Assembly (NCBI GenBank): GCA_013416435.1
Contig: JACCEN010000002.1
Coordinates: forward strand, 248,001 to 312,000
Direction: 5' to 3'
Length of the DNA: 64,000 nucleotides
Source of the DNA: Alcaligenaceae bacterium
GTDB lineage: Bacteria > Pseudomonadota > Gammaproteobacteria > Burkholderiales > Burkholderiaceae_B
Both the position numbers and the translations under genes were made by a program. Numbering within the stretch: position 1 is the first letter of the stretch; every line of letters begins with the position of its first letter. Of this stretch, positions 1 through 8,825 are shown one piece after another. Under the pieces are notes generated by a model. It saw only the letters and a list, made by a program, of their open reading frames with translations. It searched no databases and was not told the origin of the DNA.

Positions 1-286
1 GAGCGTCGCGCAGCTGATCACCCATCACACGGTCAACGGCTGCAACCTGCAGCCCGGCGACCTCCTGGGCACCGGTACGCTGTCGGGACCGGAAAAGGGC
101 CAGGAAGGTTCGCTGCTGGAAATCAACGGCGGCGGGAAGCATCCGGTTCAATTGCCGTGGGGCGAAGAACGCAATTTCCTGGAAGACAACGACGAGGTCG
201 TCCTCCGCGCGGCATGCCGCAAGCAAGGCTATCCGACCATCAGCTTCGGGGAAAGCGCGGGCAGGGTCCTGCCCGCGAAGAGTTGA
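1..286 (+). CDS. fahA: Fumarylacetoacetase, C-terminal part (5' end outside window)
   Basis: The reading frame is open from base 2 to a TGA at 284-286 and gives 94 residues. The segments THHTVNGCNLQPGDLLGTGT and SLLEINGGGKHPVQL match the C-terminal catalytic domain of fumarylacetoacetase, the last enzyme of tyrosine and homogentisate breakdown, which splits fumarylacetoacetate into fumarate and acetoacetate in the cytoplasm. The N-terminal domain and most metal ligands lie outside the window. The stop codon is followed directly by the first copy of the 30-bp palindrome, so the repeat begins right after the gene ends. Family assignment is from recognised motifs; the upstream context, often hmgA, is not visible. 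Confidence 0.85.
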   Translation, partial: SVAQLITHHTVNGCNLQPGDLLGTGTLSGPEKGQEGSLLEINGGGKHPVQLPWGEERNFLEDNDEVVLRAACRKQGYPTISFGESAGRVLPAKS

Positions 287-316
287 GGGGTCAGACCCCA
301 TACGGGGTCTGACCCC
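287..316. repeat. 30-bp nested palindrome, copy 1
   Basis: GGGGTCAGACCCC, ATAC, then GGGGTCTGACCCC. It starts at the base after the fahA stop codon. Together with its 29-bp downstream flank it is duplicated at 346-402. Confidence 0.95.
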
Positions 317-345
317 AATGCTGAATCGACGATGACCTTTGACAA

Positions 346-375
346 GGGGTCAGACCCCGTACGGGGTCTGACCCC
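346..375. repeat. 30-bp nested palindrome, copy 2
   Basis: Consensus copy with a GTAC core. The flank that follows (376-402) is nearly the same as the flank of copy 1 (shared CTGAATCGACGATG and CCTTTGA), showing that element and flank were duplicated together. Confidence 0.95.
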
Positions 376-402
376 AAGCTGAATCGACGATGGCCTTTGA
401 TG

Positions 403-432
403 GGGGTCAGACCCCATGCGGGGTCTGACCCC
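403..432. repeat. 30-bp nested palindrome, copy 3, supplies a stop codon
   Basis: Core ATGC. On the minus strand this copy encodes the last residues (RGQTPHGV) and the TGA stop of the FAD dehydrogenase gene ending at 407. Confidence 0.95.
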
Positions 433-1843
433 TTGCCAGCACTTTGCCCGGATTCATCAGCCCTTGCGGATCCAGCGCGTCCTTGATGCGCCGCATCAGC
501 GCCATTTCGACCGGATCCTTGTAGCGAGGCAGGACGTCGCGCTTCAGTTGACCCACCCCATGCTCCGCGCTGATCGAGCCATGGAAGCGATGCACGCTGT
601 CGTGCACGACGTCGTAGACGTCGGACTGCCGGGACAGCAGCTCTTCCTCGGTGTATGCCTCGCCCCGCGCCACGTTGTAGTGCAGGTTGCCGTCGCCCAG
701 ATGGCCGAAGATCACATTCCGGATGCCGGGGAATTTTTCCTGCAAGGCGGCATTGGTGGATTCGACGAATTCCGCCATGCGCGACACGGGAATCGACACA
801 TCGTGCTTGATGCTTTTGCCGAACTCCTTTTCGGACAGCGGGATGCTTTCGCGCAAATGCCATAACGCCCGGCTCTGGGTGATGTTCTCGGCGATCACCG
901 CATCCTTGGCGAGGCCCGCCTCGAGCATCTCGCCCACCACCGCCTCGAAGCGCTCGCGGGCATGATCGGCGCTTTCGCTGTCGGACAGCTCCAGCAGCGC
1001 ATACCAGGGCAAGGCGGCGGCCGCGCCCTCGAAGGGGATGCGCTGCTGCGGATAGCACTTGACGACCCCCTGCAGGCAATCGCCTGCGATGAGCTCGAAG
1101 CCGGTCAGCGCCGCCCCGAAGCCATTGCGTGCCAGCGACAGCGCCGCCACGGCGTCCTTGACGGATTCCAGCGCGATCAAGGCCGTGCATGACGCGACCG
1201 GCGGGGGATACAGCTTGACGGTGGCGGCGGTGATGATGCCCAGTGTGCCTTCGCTGCCCACATACAGATTGCGCAAGTCGTAGCCGGTGTTGTCCTTGCG
1301 CAGTCCCTTCAGCCCGTGCATCACGTCGCCTTCGGCGGTGACGACCTCCAGGCCCAGCACCAGGTCCCTGGCGTTGCCGTAGCGCAGCACCTGCGTGCCG
1401 CCGGCATTGGTGGCCAGATTGCCGCCTATGGTGCAGCTGCCCTCTGCCGCCAGGCTGAGCGGGAACAGCCGCCCCGCTTCTCGGGCGGCCTGCTGCACGG
1501 CTTGAAGAATACAGCCTGCTTCGACCACCATCGTGTCATTGTCGGTATCGATGCCGCGCACCCGATTCATTCGAACAAGCGAAATGACCACGGCCTTGCC
1601 GTCCGCGTCGGGCGTGGCGCCGCCGCACAAGCCCGTGTTTCCGCCTTGCGGCACCATGGGAATCTTGTTGGCGACGCACCAGCGCACCACCTGCGCAACC
1701 TCATCCGTCGTGCCGGGCCTGACCACCGCCAGCGCGGCGCCGCTGTAGCGGCCGCGCCAGTCGACCGTGTAGGGCTCTGCATCCGCCCCCGTCAACACAT
1801 GCTGCTTGCCCAGGATCCGAACCAGTTCATCTGTTTGACTCAT
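407..1843 (-). CDS. GlcD/D-2-hydroxyacid dehydrogenase-type FAD oxidoreductase
   Basis: This 478-residue flavoprotein has an FAD-binding type 4 (PCMH/VAO) N-terminal half, seen in VRPGTTDEVAQVV, VPQGGNTGLCGG and GGNLATNAGGTQVLRYG, and a GlcD-type C-terminal domain with FGHLGDGNLHYNV and ISAEHGVGQLK. The family oxidises D-lactate, glycolate, D-2-hydroxyglutarate or similar 2-hydroxy acids and passes electrons to quinone or an electron-transfer protein; the substrate here cannot be read. The start is set at the ATG of MSQTDELV, because an upstream in-frame start adds 15 unlikely residues. The natural C-terminus is probably near NPGKVL; the final RGQTPHGV and the stop come from palindrome copy 3. 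It converges on fahA and diverges from the mutase gene. Confidence 0.85.
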   Translation of the reverse strand: MSQTDELVRILGKQHVLTGADAEPYTVDWRGRYSGAALAVVRPGTTDEVAQVVRWCVANKIPMVPQGGNTGLCGGATPDADGKAVVISLVRMNRVRGIDTDNDTMVVEAGCILQAVQQAAREAGRLFPLSLAAEGSCTIGGNLATNAGGTQVLRYGNARDLVLGLEVVTAEGDVMHGLKGLRKDNTGYDLRNLYVGSEGTLGIITAATVKLYPPPVASCTALIALESVKDAVAALSLARNGFGAALTGFELIAGDCLQGVVKCYPQQRIPFEGAAAALPWYALLELSDSESADHARERFEAVVGEMLEAGLAKDAVIAENITQSRALWHLRESIPLSEKEFGKSIKHDVSIPVSRMAEFVESTNAALQEKFPGIRNVIFGHLGDGNLHYNVARGEAYTEEELLSRQSDVYDVVHDSVHRFHGSISAEHGVGQLKRDVLPRYKDPVEMALMRRIKDALDPQGLMNPGKVLARGQTPHGV

Positions 1844-1950
1844 TGCGCGCCTTCCGAAAACCAATGTGACGGCCATTTTAAAGCACAAGGGCGGCGCACC
1901 GCGGCGCCCTTCGGCAGCCTTGCGGGCACTTCAACGCAGAATCCGGGATA

Positions 1951-1966
1951 ATCCTGTTTACAGGAT
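1951..1966. promoter_or_regulatory. Inverted repeat upstream of the mutase start
   Basis: ATCCTG-TTTA-CAGGAT is a perfect 6-bp-arm palindrome ending 20 bases before the GTG start of the mutase, in the divergent intergenic region. It could be an operator or a small hairpin in the leader; no regulator is identified. Confidence 0.35.
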
Positions 1967-1986
1967 GAATTCTTCAAGGACAGCCC

Positions 1987-3378
1987 GTGACGACAAGCAA
2001 CTCCCTGCCTCCCGCCGTGTTCAAGGCCTACGACATTCGCGGCATCGTGCCCGATCAATTGAACCCCGACTTCGCCTATGTGCTGGGGCTGGCCCTGGCC
2101 CAGCGGGCCCGAGCCGAAGGCGTCGAAGCCATGGTCGTGGGCTACGACGGCCGCCACAGCAGTCCCGGCCTGTCGGAAGGGCTGCAGAAGGGCTTGCTGG
2201 CCGGCGGCATCGACACCATCGATCTGGGCATGGTCCCCACGCCCCTCGTATACTTTGCCGCTCACACGCAGCACACCGGGTCGGGTGTCGCCATCACCGG
2301 CAGCCACAATCCCCCCGCCTACAACGGTTTCAAGATGATGCTGGGCGGCAAGACATTGTTCGGCGACGGCATACAGCAGCTGCGCGCCATCATGGAAAAC
2401 CTCGATCCCATCGACGGGATCGAACCAGGCCGGCGCCGCGAGCTGAATCTGCTGGACACCTACGTACGGCACATCAGCGACACCATCAAGCTGGCGCGCC
2501 CCATGAAGATCGCCATCGACTGCGGCAATGGCGTGGGCGGCGTCGTCGCCCAGCGCCTGTACGAATCGATGGGCTGCACGGTCGATCCGCTGTTCTGCGA
2601 GGTCGACGGGAACTTCCCCAACCACCATCCCGACCCGGCCGATCCCCACAACCTGCAGGATCTGATCAAGCACGTGCAGGAAAGCGACTGCGAAATCGGC
2701 CTGGCCTTCGACGGCGACGCCGACCGCCTGGGCGTGGTCACCAAGTCGGGCGAGATCATCTGGCCGGATCGCCAACTGATCCTGTACGCGCGCGATGTCC
2801 TCAAACGCGAGCCCGGGGCCACCATCATCTTCGACGTCAAGTGCAGCCGCCACGTGGCGCGCGCCATCAAGCAGGCGTCAGGTAGGCCCGTGATGTGGCA
2901 GACGGGGCACTCGATGATCAAAGCCAAGCTCGCCGAAACCGGCGCGCCGCTGGCCGGCGAAATGAGCGGCCACATCTTCTTCAAGGAGCGCTGGTTCGGC
3001 TTCGACGACGGCCTTTACACCGGCGCCCGCCTGCTCGAAATCCTGTCCGAGCACGAAAACCCGTCCGAAATCCTGGAAGACCTTCCGCAGGACATCTCCA
3101 CCCCTGAAATCAAGCTGGAAATGTCAGAAGGCCAGCCGCACGCACTGATCGAGCGCCTGCAAAAGGAAGGCAGTTTCCCGTCGGCCACCAGTATCAGCAC
3201 CATCGACGGCGTACGCGCCGAATACGCCGACGGCTTCGGCCTGGCGCGGGCATCCAACACCACGCCCGTCGTCGTTCTGCGCTTCGAAGGCGACAGCGCC
3301 GAAGACCTGGAGCGCATCAAGGCCGAGTTCCGCTCCGCCCTGACCGCCGTCGCGCCGGACATCGCCCTGCCTTTCTAG
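1987..3378 (+). CDS. algC: Phosphomannomutase/phosphoglucomutase
   Basis: This 463-residue protein of the alpha-D-phosphohexomutase superfamily interconverts hexose 1- and 6-phosphates (mannose and/or glucose), supplying precursors for LPS and exopolysaccharide. All four family signatures are present: the phosphoserine loop TGSHNPP (Ser106), the metal loop DGDADR (242-247), the sugar-binding loop GEMSGH (324-329), and a C-terminal phosphate-binding domain with RASNTTPVVVLRF. Length matches AlgC/ManB-type enzymes. The start is a GTG preceded by AAGGA at about 8 bases. It sits beside, and converges on, the polysaccharide operon, which fits a role in sugar-nucleotide supply. Whether the enzyme is dual-specific is inferred from family. 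Confidence 0.92.
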   Translation: MTTSNSLPPAVFKAYDIRGIVPDQLNPDFAYVLGLALAQRARAEGVEAMVVGYDGRHSSPGLSEGLQKGLLAGGIDTIDLGMVPTPLVYFAAHTQHTGSGVAITGSHNPPAYNGFKMMLGGKTLFGDGIQQLRAIMENLDPIDGIEPGRRRELNLLDTYVRHISDTIKLARPMKIAIDCGNGVGGVVAQRLYESMGCTVDPLFCEVDGNFPNHHPDPADPHNLQDLIKHVQESDCEIGLAFDGDADRLGVVTKSGEIIWPDRQLILYARDVLKREPGATIIFDVKCSRHVARAIKQASGRPVMWQTGHSMIKAKLAETGAPLAGEMSGHIFFKERWFGFDDGLYTGARLLEILSEHENPSEILEDLPQDISTPEIKLEMSEGQPHALIERLQKEGSFPSATSISTIDGVRAEYADGFGLARASNTTPVVVLRFEGDSAEDLERIKAEFRSALTAVAPDIALPF

Positions 3379-3384
3379 GTTCAA

Positions 3385-3412
3385 GGGGTCAGACCCTGTT
3401 GGGTCTGACCCC
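3385..3412. repeat. 30-bp nested palindrome, copy 4 (28-bp variant)
   Basis: GGGGTCAGACCC, TGTT, GGGTCTGACCCC. One base pair is lost symmetrically from both inner arms, so the palindrome is kept. Confidence 0.9.
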
Positions 3413-3424
3413 GCAGCAAGCATC

Positions 3425-5782
3425 CTAGACAGCGGGGTCGGACCCCGCATGGGGTCCGACCCCAGGCAGCAACCCTGCATAAACCGCCAGATGCGCCTCG
3501 ACCACCTTGCGGATATCGAATTCGGTTTCCGCAAGGACACGGCCCGCCGCGCCCATCTGCTTGCGCAAGGACGCATCGCCGGCCAGGCGCAATACCGCAT
3601 CGGCCAGTGCGCGGGCATCCCGCGCGGGGACCAGCACGCCTGACACGCCGGGCTCGATCGCATCCCGGCATCCCGGCACGTCCGTGGTCACCACCGCGCG
3701 CCCGCAAGCGGCCGCCTCGACCAAGGATTTCGGCAGGCCTTCGCGGTACGAAGGCAGTACGGCGATATGCGCGCCGGCGTACAGGTCAGCGACATCCCTG
3801 CGCTCGCCCAGGCATTCCACGATGCCTTCCTGCTTCCAGCGCGCGAATTCTTCGTCGCTGACGCTGGCCGGATTGCCGGGGTCCGGAGAGCCAGCCAGCA
3901 CCCAGCGCAGTGCTGTGGCGTCGCCCGCGGCAAGCTTGGCCGCCTGCACGAACTCCATCACGCCTTTGTCCTTCAACAGGCGCGAGACCATGAGGGCGCG
4001 CACCGGGCCTTCCGGCTCCGGCTTCACGGGAAAGAGGTCCAGGTCCACCCCGGATCCGCGTATCAGCATCGCCTGACCCGGCTTGACCACACCGGCCCGC
4101 ATCAGGACATCGCGGTCGCTCTCGTTCTGGAAGATGACACGGCTGTTGCCATGTCCGAGCGCCAGCTTGTACAGCAAGGTGGCCGCCACCTTCAGGAAAT
4201 CGAACCCTTCTGACTTGCGCATGAAGATGAAGCCCAGCCCCGACACCGCCGCCACATAGGCGCGCACGCCCGCCAGCCGGGCGGCGATTCCGCCGTACAG
4301 TACCGGCTTGATGGTCACCGCATGCACGAGATCGGGCTGCAAGCCGCGAAACAGGCGCCAGAGCGCGTGCAGCGTCTGGAGTTCCTCAATGGGATTTCGC
4401 CCGCTGCGCGACATGGGAATCGCGTAGTGCGGAAAGCCTTGTGCGGTGATGGCGGTGACGGCGGCCCCCTCCATCGTGGCCACATGAACGTCATAGCCCG
4501 CTTCCCGCGCGCCCAGCGCCACCGGCAAGCGGTGCGATAAAAAGAAGGCGGGGTTGTTCACCACGAACAGCAGCCGCGGCCGTCCGGGTGTCCTGGGCGT
4601 GCCGTCCGGCCGCCCCCGGCGCGGAAAATCCGCTGCCAATCGTTTCCAGACCATGTGATACGCCCCCACCATGGATTGCAAGCTGTAGCGCGCCGCCACG
4701 CTGTCCCGCCCGCGCTGGAGCCGGCCGACACGCCCTGGCGCGGTAAGATCGCGCACCGCCTCGTCGATGGCATGCGCAAGCGCCCGTGGATCACGCGGCG
4801 GCGCCATCCAGCCGGCATCGCCGATGATGTCGGCGGCATCTCCGACATTGGTCGCCACGCATGCCACGCCACTGGCCATGGCTTCGGCCACCACGTTCGG
4901 AAACCCTTCGGCGCGGCTCGACAATACATGGACATCCAGACCGTTCATCAGCGCCGGTACGTCGTCGCGCCGGCCCATCAGTATCGTCTGGCCGCGCACG
5001 CCATGACGCTCCAGCAGTCCGACGAGTTCGGCATTGCTTTCGTCGATGCCGTCCCCGATCAGTATGCAGCGCATCGCCGGATGCGTCTTCAGGCTGAAGG
5101 AAAAGGCCTGGATCAGGTTGGCGTGGTCCTTCAGGGGATTCCAGCGTGCCACCGACCCGATCACCGGGATGTCGTCCGCCACGCCCCATTGCTCGCGAAC
5201 CCGTGCCCGAGCTGCAGCGTCCGGCTGCCAGCGCGACAAGTCATAGCCGTTGGGAATGACCAGCATGCGATCGGACCGGTAACCCCAGCCGCGATGGCGC
5301 TCCGCCGCGTCCCGCGCGCAGCTTACGATGACTTGCGGCACCAGCCCGGACAACATCGCGCAAATCCGGGACAGCGTCCGGGCGGACCGGCTGCCCTTGT
5401 GGAGATCCGCCCCCGAGTTGCGTATGCCCCAGGACACGGCCTTGATCCCCGCCAGCCTGGCAATGACGCCGCCCAGAAGATCGGCGTGATACATCCAGGT
5501 CTGGACCACATCGGGCCGCAGGTCGCGCAGCAGGCGGAACAGCTTCCAGGCGCCCTTGACGGCGCCGCCGCCTTTCATGTGCAGGGCATGCACCGGAATG
5601 CCCGCGTCGCGCAGGCGCGGGCCGAAGACACCGTCATCACCCAGCGATATCACGATGTGCTCGTCCAGCTGACCAGGCGCCGTGACGAGCCGATGCAGCA
5701 CTGTCTCGGCGCCGCCCTGCCCCAGGCCTGAAATGATATGGACGACGCGCAGGGCCGCGCGCTGAAGCTGCGCGGCACTCAT
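3425..5782 (-). CDS. Two-domain fused GT4 glycosyltransferase
   Basis: This 785-residue protein contains two complete GT-B fold, family GT4 glycosyltransferases in tandem. The first (about residues 10-385) begins RVVHIISGLGQGGAETVLHR and carries the donor-site motif SRAEGFPNVVAEAMASG. After a Pro/Arg/Gly-rich linker, the second (about 400-780) begins LLFVVNNPAFFLSHRLPVAL and carries PSYREGLPKSLVEAAACG. Each half has the length of a stand-alone enzyme, so this is a fusion likely to add two successive sugars. The start MSAAQL overlaps the stop of the upstream GT4 gene by ATGA. The 3' end runs into palindrome copy 5, which encodes GVGPHAGSDP before the TAG. Sugar specificity is unknown. Confidence 0.85.
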   Translation of the reverse strand: MSAAQLQRAALRVVHIISGLGQGGAETVLHRLVTAPGQLDEHIVISLGDDGVFGPRLRDAGIPVHALHMKGGGAVKGAWKLFRLLRDLRPDVVQTWMYHADLLGGVIARLAGIKAVSWGIRNSGADLHKGSRSARTLSRICAMLSGLVPQVIVSCARDAAERHRGWGYRSDRMLVIPNGYDLSRWQPDAAARARVREQWGVADDIPVIGSVARWNPLKDHANLIQAFSFSLKTHPAMRCILIGDGIDESNAELVGLLERHGVRGQTILMGRRDDVPALMNGLDVHVLSSRAEGFPNVVAEAMASGVACVATNVGDAADIIGDAGWMAPPRDPRALAHAIDEAVRDLTAPGRVGRLQRGRDSVAARYSLQSMVGAYHMVWKRLAADFPRRGRPDGTPRTPGRPRLLFVVNNPAFFLSHRLPVALGAREAGYDVHVATMEGAAVTAITAQGFPHYAIPMSRSGRNPIEELQTLHALWRLFRGLQPDLVHAVTIKPVLYGGIAARLAGVRAYVAAVSGLGFIFMRKSEGFDFLKVAATLLYKLALGHGNSRVIFQNESDRDVLMRAGVVKPGQAMLIRGSGVDLDLFPVKPEPEGPVRALMVSRLLKDKGVMEFVQAAKLAAGDATALRWVLAGSPDPGNPASVSDEEFARWKQEGIVECLGERRDVADLYAGAHIAVLPSYREGLPKSLVEAAACGRAVVTTDVPGCRDAIEPGVSGVLVPARDARALADAVLRLAGDASLRKQMGAAGRVLAETEFDIRKVVEAHLAVYAGLLPGVGPHAGSDPAV
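3434..3463. repeat. 30-bp nested palindrome, copy 5 (compensated G/C variant)
   Basis: GGGGTCGGACCCC, GCAT, GGGGTCCGACCCC. The centre A of the left arm is G and the centre T of the right arm is C, a matching change that preserves symmetry. It lies inside the 3' end of the GT fusion gene. Confidence 0.95.
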
Positions 5783-6912
5783 GCGGACTGTTCCAGGGCG
5801 GTCTGGGGCAAGGCGCGAGCGAACACCGCGTCCCATTGATCCAGTATGCCGGGCAGGCCGTAGCGTTCACGCACGGACGCCGCCGCACGCCGCCCCATGA
5901 CGTCACGCAGCGTGGGGTCGCTCATCAATTGCTCCAGGGCCTTGCACAGCGCGGCTTGGTCGCCCAGCGGCGTCAGCAAGGCGTACTTGCCGTCCTCGCT
6001 GATTTCACGCGGTCCGCTGGGGCAATCCACGCTGACGCATGCCCGTCCTAAAGCCATGGCTTCGAGAAGCACGTTCGGAAAGCCCTCCACTTCGGAAGTC
6101 ATGGCGAACGCGTCCGCCTTGATGACTTCTTCCCAGGGCTGCTCGGTGCGACCCGGCAAGGAAATGCGGGACGCAAGGCCGGTGGCCTGGACGAGCTGCT
6201 CCAGCGCCGTTCTTTCGGGACCTTCCCCCCATATGACGAGATCCCATTCGGGATAGGCCTCTGCCAAGGCTGCAAACGCCTGGATAAGATCCCCGAAACG
6301 CTTGCTGGGCACCAGCCGGCCCATGCCCAGCAGCCGATAGCGGCGCGGCCAGGCCACCATCTCGGGCTGCCGTACCTCATCGATATTGGGCGGCAGCGGA
6401 TTCGGCACGACCGCGACGTCCTTGAGTCCCGGGACCATGCCGCGAAAGACGTCGACACTGTCCCGCGACTGCAGCACGACCGTGGTCGCGCGGGGATACA
6501 GTGCGCGGCGCAGCCGCTTCAGCGCATCGCCGGCGCTGTTGCTGAATGCCGGATTCGTGCGCTCGCAGACGATCACCGGGACTTTCATCGCGCGCGTAGC
6601 CGACAGTACGACGACATTCACGTTCGTCAGAAACGAAACGATGACATCCGGCTGGACCTCGCGAATCAGCCGCCGGATCGTGAACCATTTACTCAGGCTG
6701 GGCAATAGCTTGCGCCCCAGCCAGCCCATGCGGTCCGCCAGCCAGACCAGGCGCACTGCGGGATTCAGATGATAGAAGCAAGTACCTTTCTTGGTATAAG
6801 TGGGCACCAGCGTCACGCTGTCGCCGCGCCGCGCCCAAGCGCTGGAGAGCGTGGCAGCGACCCTTTCCGCACCGCCGGCATGCATGGAACTGACAAAGAA
6901 CAGTATTTTCAT
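5779..6912 (-). CDS. GT4 family glycosyltransferase
   Basis: This 377-residue GT-B protein starts MKILFFVSSMHAGGAERVAA, the nucleotide-sugar transferase pattern with a GGAERV loop, and has the retaining GT4 signature EVEGFPNVLLEAMALG near residue 290. An open frame extends upstream, but MKILFF is the natural start: it overlaps the asnB stop as ATGA and matches the N-terminus of the family. It probably adds one sugar of the repeat unit on undecaprenyl-diphosphate at the cytoplasmic face of the inner membrane. The tight overlaps on both sides indicate translational coupling within the polysaccharide operon. Donor and acceptor cannot be read. Confidence 0.85.
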   Translation of the reverse strand: MKILFFVSSMHAGGAERVAATLSSAWARRGDSVTLVPTYTKKGTCFYHLNPAVRLVWLADRMGWLGRKLLPSLSKWFTIRRLIREVQPDVIVSFLTNVNVVVLSATRAMKVPVIVCERTNPAFSNSAGDALKRLRRALYPRATTVVLQSRDSVDVFRGMVPGLKDVAVVPNPLPPNIDEVRQPEMVAWPRRYRLLGMGRLVPSKRFGDLIQAFAALAEAYPEWDLVIWGEGPERTALEQLVQATGLASRISLPGRTEQPWEEVIKADAFAMTSEVEGFPNVLLEAMALGRACVSVDCPSGPREISEDGKYALLTPLGDQAALCKALEQLMSDPTLRDVMGRRAAASVRERYGLPGILDQWDAVFARALPQTALEQSA

Positions 6913-8825
6913 GAGGGCCTCACGTCGGCGGCACGGACGGAATCCAGCCATGCCTGCGTCATCAGGATGCTCCATAGATGGGTGCTCCAGTCCTGCTTGT
7001 TTTGCTGGTGTTCGCGCCACTTTCTCAGGATGGGCTCGGCATGGAACAGGCCCTCCTGATTCAGCCGAACCGGATCCAGCAAGGCGTTGGCCCACTCGTT
7101 CAGTGGTCCGCGCAGCCAGCTCGCCAGCGGAACGGAAAAACCCTTCTTGGGCCGATCGACCAAGGCCTGCGGCACATGACGGTACAAGACCTGGCGCAGC
7201 AGCCATTTGCCCTGTCCCGATCGTACTTTGTAAGGCAGGGGCAGTCGGCGAGAGAACTCCACCACATGGTGATCCAGCATCGGTACGCGGGTTTCAAGGC
7301 CAACCGCCATGGCCGCGCGATCCACCTTGACCAGTATGTCGTCCGGCAGGTAGCTCAGGATATCGAGCAGGGACATGGCCTCGTGCAGGCCTTCATCGGT
7401 TTGGCGGTCAAAGCAAGTTTCAGGCAGCTCCGCGCCTATCACCGCTTGAGCCGGATCTTTCCAATACGATACGAACTGCCGGTAGAACAAGCCTTGGCTG
7501 TCTGCCGCCAAGACCTCCGACAGCTTCTCGAAACGATCGCGACGGCGCCCCGCCGGCATCAGGGCCGCAGCCGATCCGGTGGCGGCAGCCAGCACGCCGT
7601 GGGTGAATTGCGGCAAGCGCTGCCGCTTATGCCACCAGCCAGCGGCGCGGAAATAGCGCGAATATCCCGAAAACAGCTCATCGCCGCCGTCGCCCGACAA
7701 GGCCACCGTGACATGCCGCCGCGCCATGCGCATGACCAGCGCCGTGGGCACTTGCGATGAGTCAGCAAAAGGTTCGTCATACATCGTTGGAAGCTGCGGC
7801 ACGATCGACAGGGCATCCGCCGCGCTGACGTACATTTCGGTGTGCGCCGTCCCGAGATGGCGCGCAACCTCCTTGGCATGCTGGGCTTCGTTGTAGGCCG
7901 GGTCGTCGAAGCCGATGGCGAAGGTGCGCACGGGCTGCGATGAACGCTTCTGCATCAGCGCGACGATCGTGGACGAATCGATGCCGCCGGATAAAAACGC
8001 CCCCAGCTCGACATCCGAGATCATCTGCCGGCCCACGGCTGTCGACAGGACCGCCTCCAGCGCATCAGCCGCCACGCTATCGGAGTCGAAGGACAGCATA
8101 TTGCCGCGCGCCGCCGCACTGACGTCGGCGGCGGACCAATACACGGTCCCCGAAGGCAGCGACCGCGCCCGCAAGTCAGCCTCGGTCAACGTCAGCCATT
8201 GCCCTGGCGACAGCTTGCCGATGCTGCGGTAGATACTGTAGGGGGCGGGAATATAGTTATGGCGCAGCAACAAGGACAAAGCGCGGCGATCGATCCGTCC
8301 ATCAAAGCCCGGAATCGCGGTCATGGCCTTGAGCTCGGAACCGAAGACGAAATTCCCGTCCGCATAGCCCATGTACAGGGGCTTTTCTCCCATGCGGTCC
8401 CGCATGAGGCTCAGGCAGCGCTCCTGCCGATCCCACAGCGCGATGGCAAACATGCCGGTCATGCCAGCCAGGGACGCGGCGATGCCCCAGGCCGCAAATG
8501 CCGCCAGCACGGTTTCCGTATCCGAGTGACCGCGCCACGCGGGCGCCCTGCCTTGCGCTTCCAGCTGGGCCCGAAGCTCCTGATGATTGTAGATTTCACC
8601 GTTGAGCACCAGCACGTAGCGCCCGCAGGCGGATATCATGGGCTGATGCCCGGCGGGGCTCAGGTCCAGGATGGCCAGCCGCACGTGCCCAAGCGCGACG
8701 CCCGCCTGGGCATCCTCCCAGTATCCTTCGCTATCCGGGCCTCGGTGCCGCATGCGCCCACAGCCTTGCTCGACGACGGGCCGCTTTTCGGGCAGGTTTC
8801 CCCAGATTCCTACGATTCCACACAT
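6909..8825 (-). CDS. asnB: Asparagine synthase-type glutamine amidotransferase (AsnB family)
   Basis: This 638-residue protein has a class II glutaminase domain with Cys2 exposed after Met removal (MCGIVGIWG), RHRGPDSEG and LVLNGEIYN. It is followed by an ATP-pyrophosphatase synthetase domain with SGGIDSS at 279-285 and LSGDGGDELFSGYSRYF. The start is placed at MCGIVG because the glutaminase needs an N-terminal cysteine; it overlaps the upstream GT gene by 16 bases. Classical AsnB makes asparagine. Homologues inside O-antigen clusters, such as WbpS of Pseudomonas aeruginosa, amidate uronic acids. With a UDP-HexNAc dehydrogenase in the same operon, uronamide formation is the more likely role here, by inference. 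Confidence 0.88.
   Translation of the reverse strand: MCGIVGIWGNLPEKRPVVEQGCGRMRHRGPDSEGYWEDAQAGVALGHVRLAILDLSPAGHQPMISACGRYVLVLNGEIYNHQELRAQLEAQGRAPAWRGHSDTETVLAAFAAWGIAASLAGMTGMFAIALWDRQERCLSLMRDRMGEKPLYMGYADGNFVFGSELKAMTAIPGFDGRIDRRALSLLLRHNYIPAPYSIYRSIGKLSPGQWLTLTEADLRARSLPSGTVYWSAADVSAAARGNMLSFDSDSVAADALEAVLSTAVGRQMISDVELGAFLSGGIDSSTIVALMQKRSSQPVRTFAIGFDDPAYNEAQHAKEVARHLGTAHTEMYVSAADALSIVPQLPTMYDEPFADSSQVPTALVMRMARRHVTVALSGDGGDELFSGYSRYFRAAGWWHKRQRLPQFTHGVLAAATGSAAALMPAGRRRDRFEKLSEVLAADSQGLFYRQFVSYWKDPAQAVIGAELPETCFDRQTDEGLHEAMSLLDILSYLPDDILVKVDRAAMAVGLETRVPMLDHHVVEFSRRLPLPYKVRSGQGKWLLRQVLYRHVPQALVDRPKKGFSVPLASWLRGPLNEWANALLDPVRLNQEGLFHAEPILRKWREHQQNKQDWSTHLWSILMTQAWLDSVRAADVRPS

Noticed and set aside
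287-432. Three 30-bp repeats with 27-29-bp spacers that look like a small CRISPR array
   Set aside because: The spacers are near copies of each other, the repeat is a full palindrome found singly all over the window, and no cas gene is nearby.
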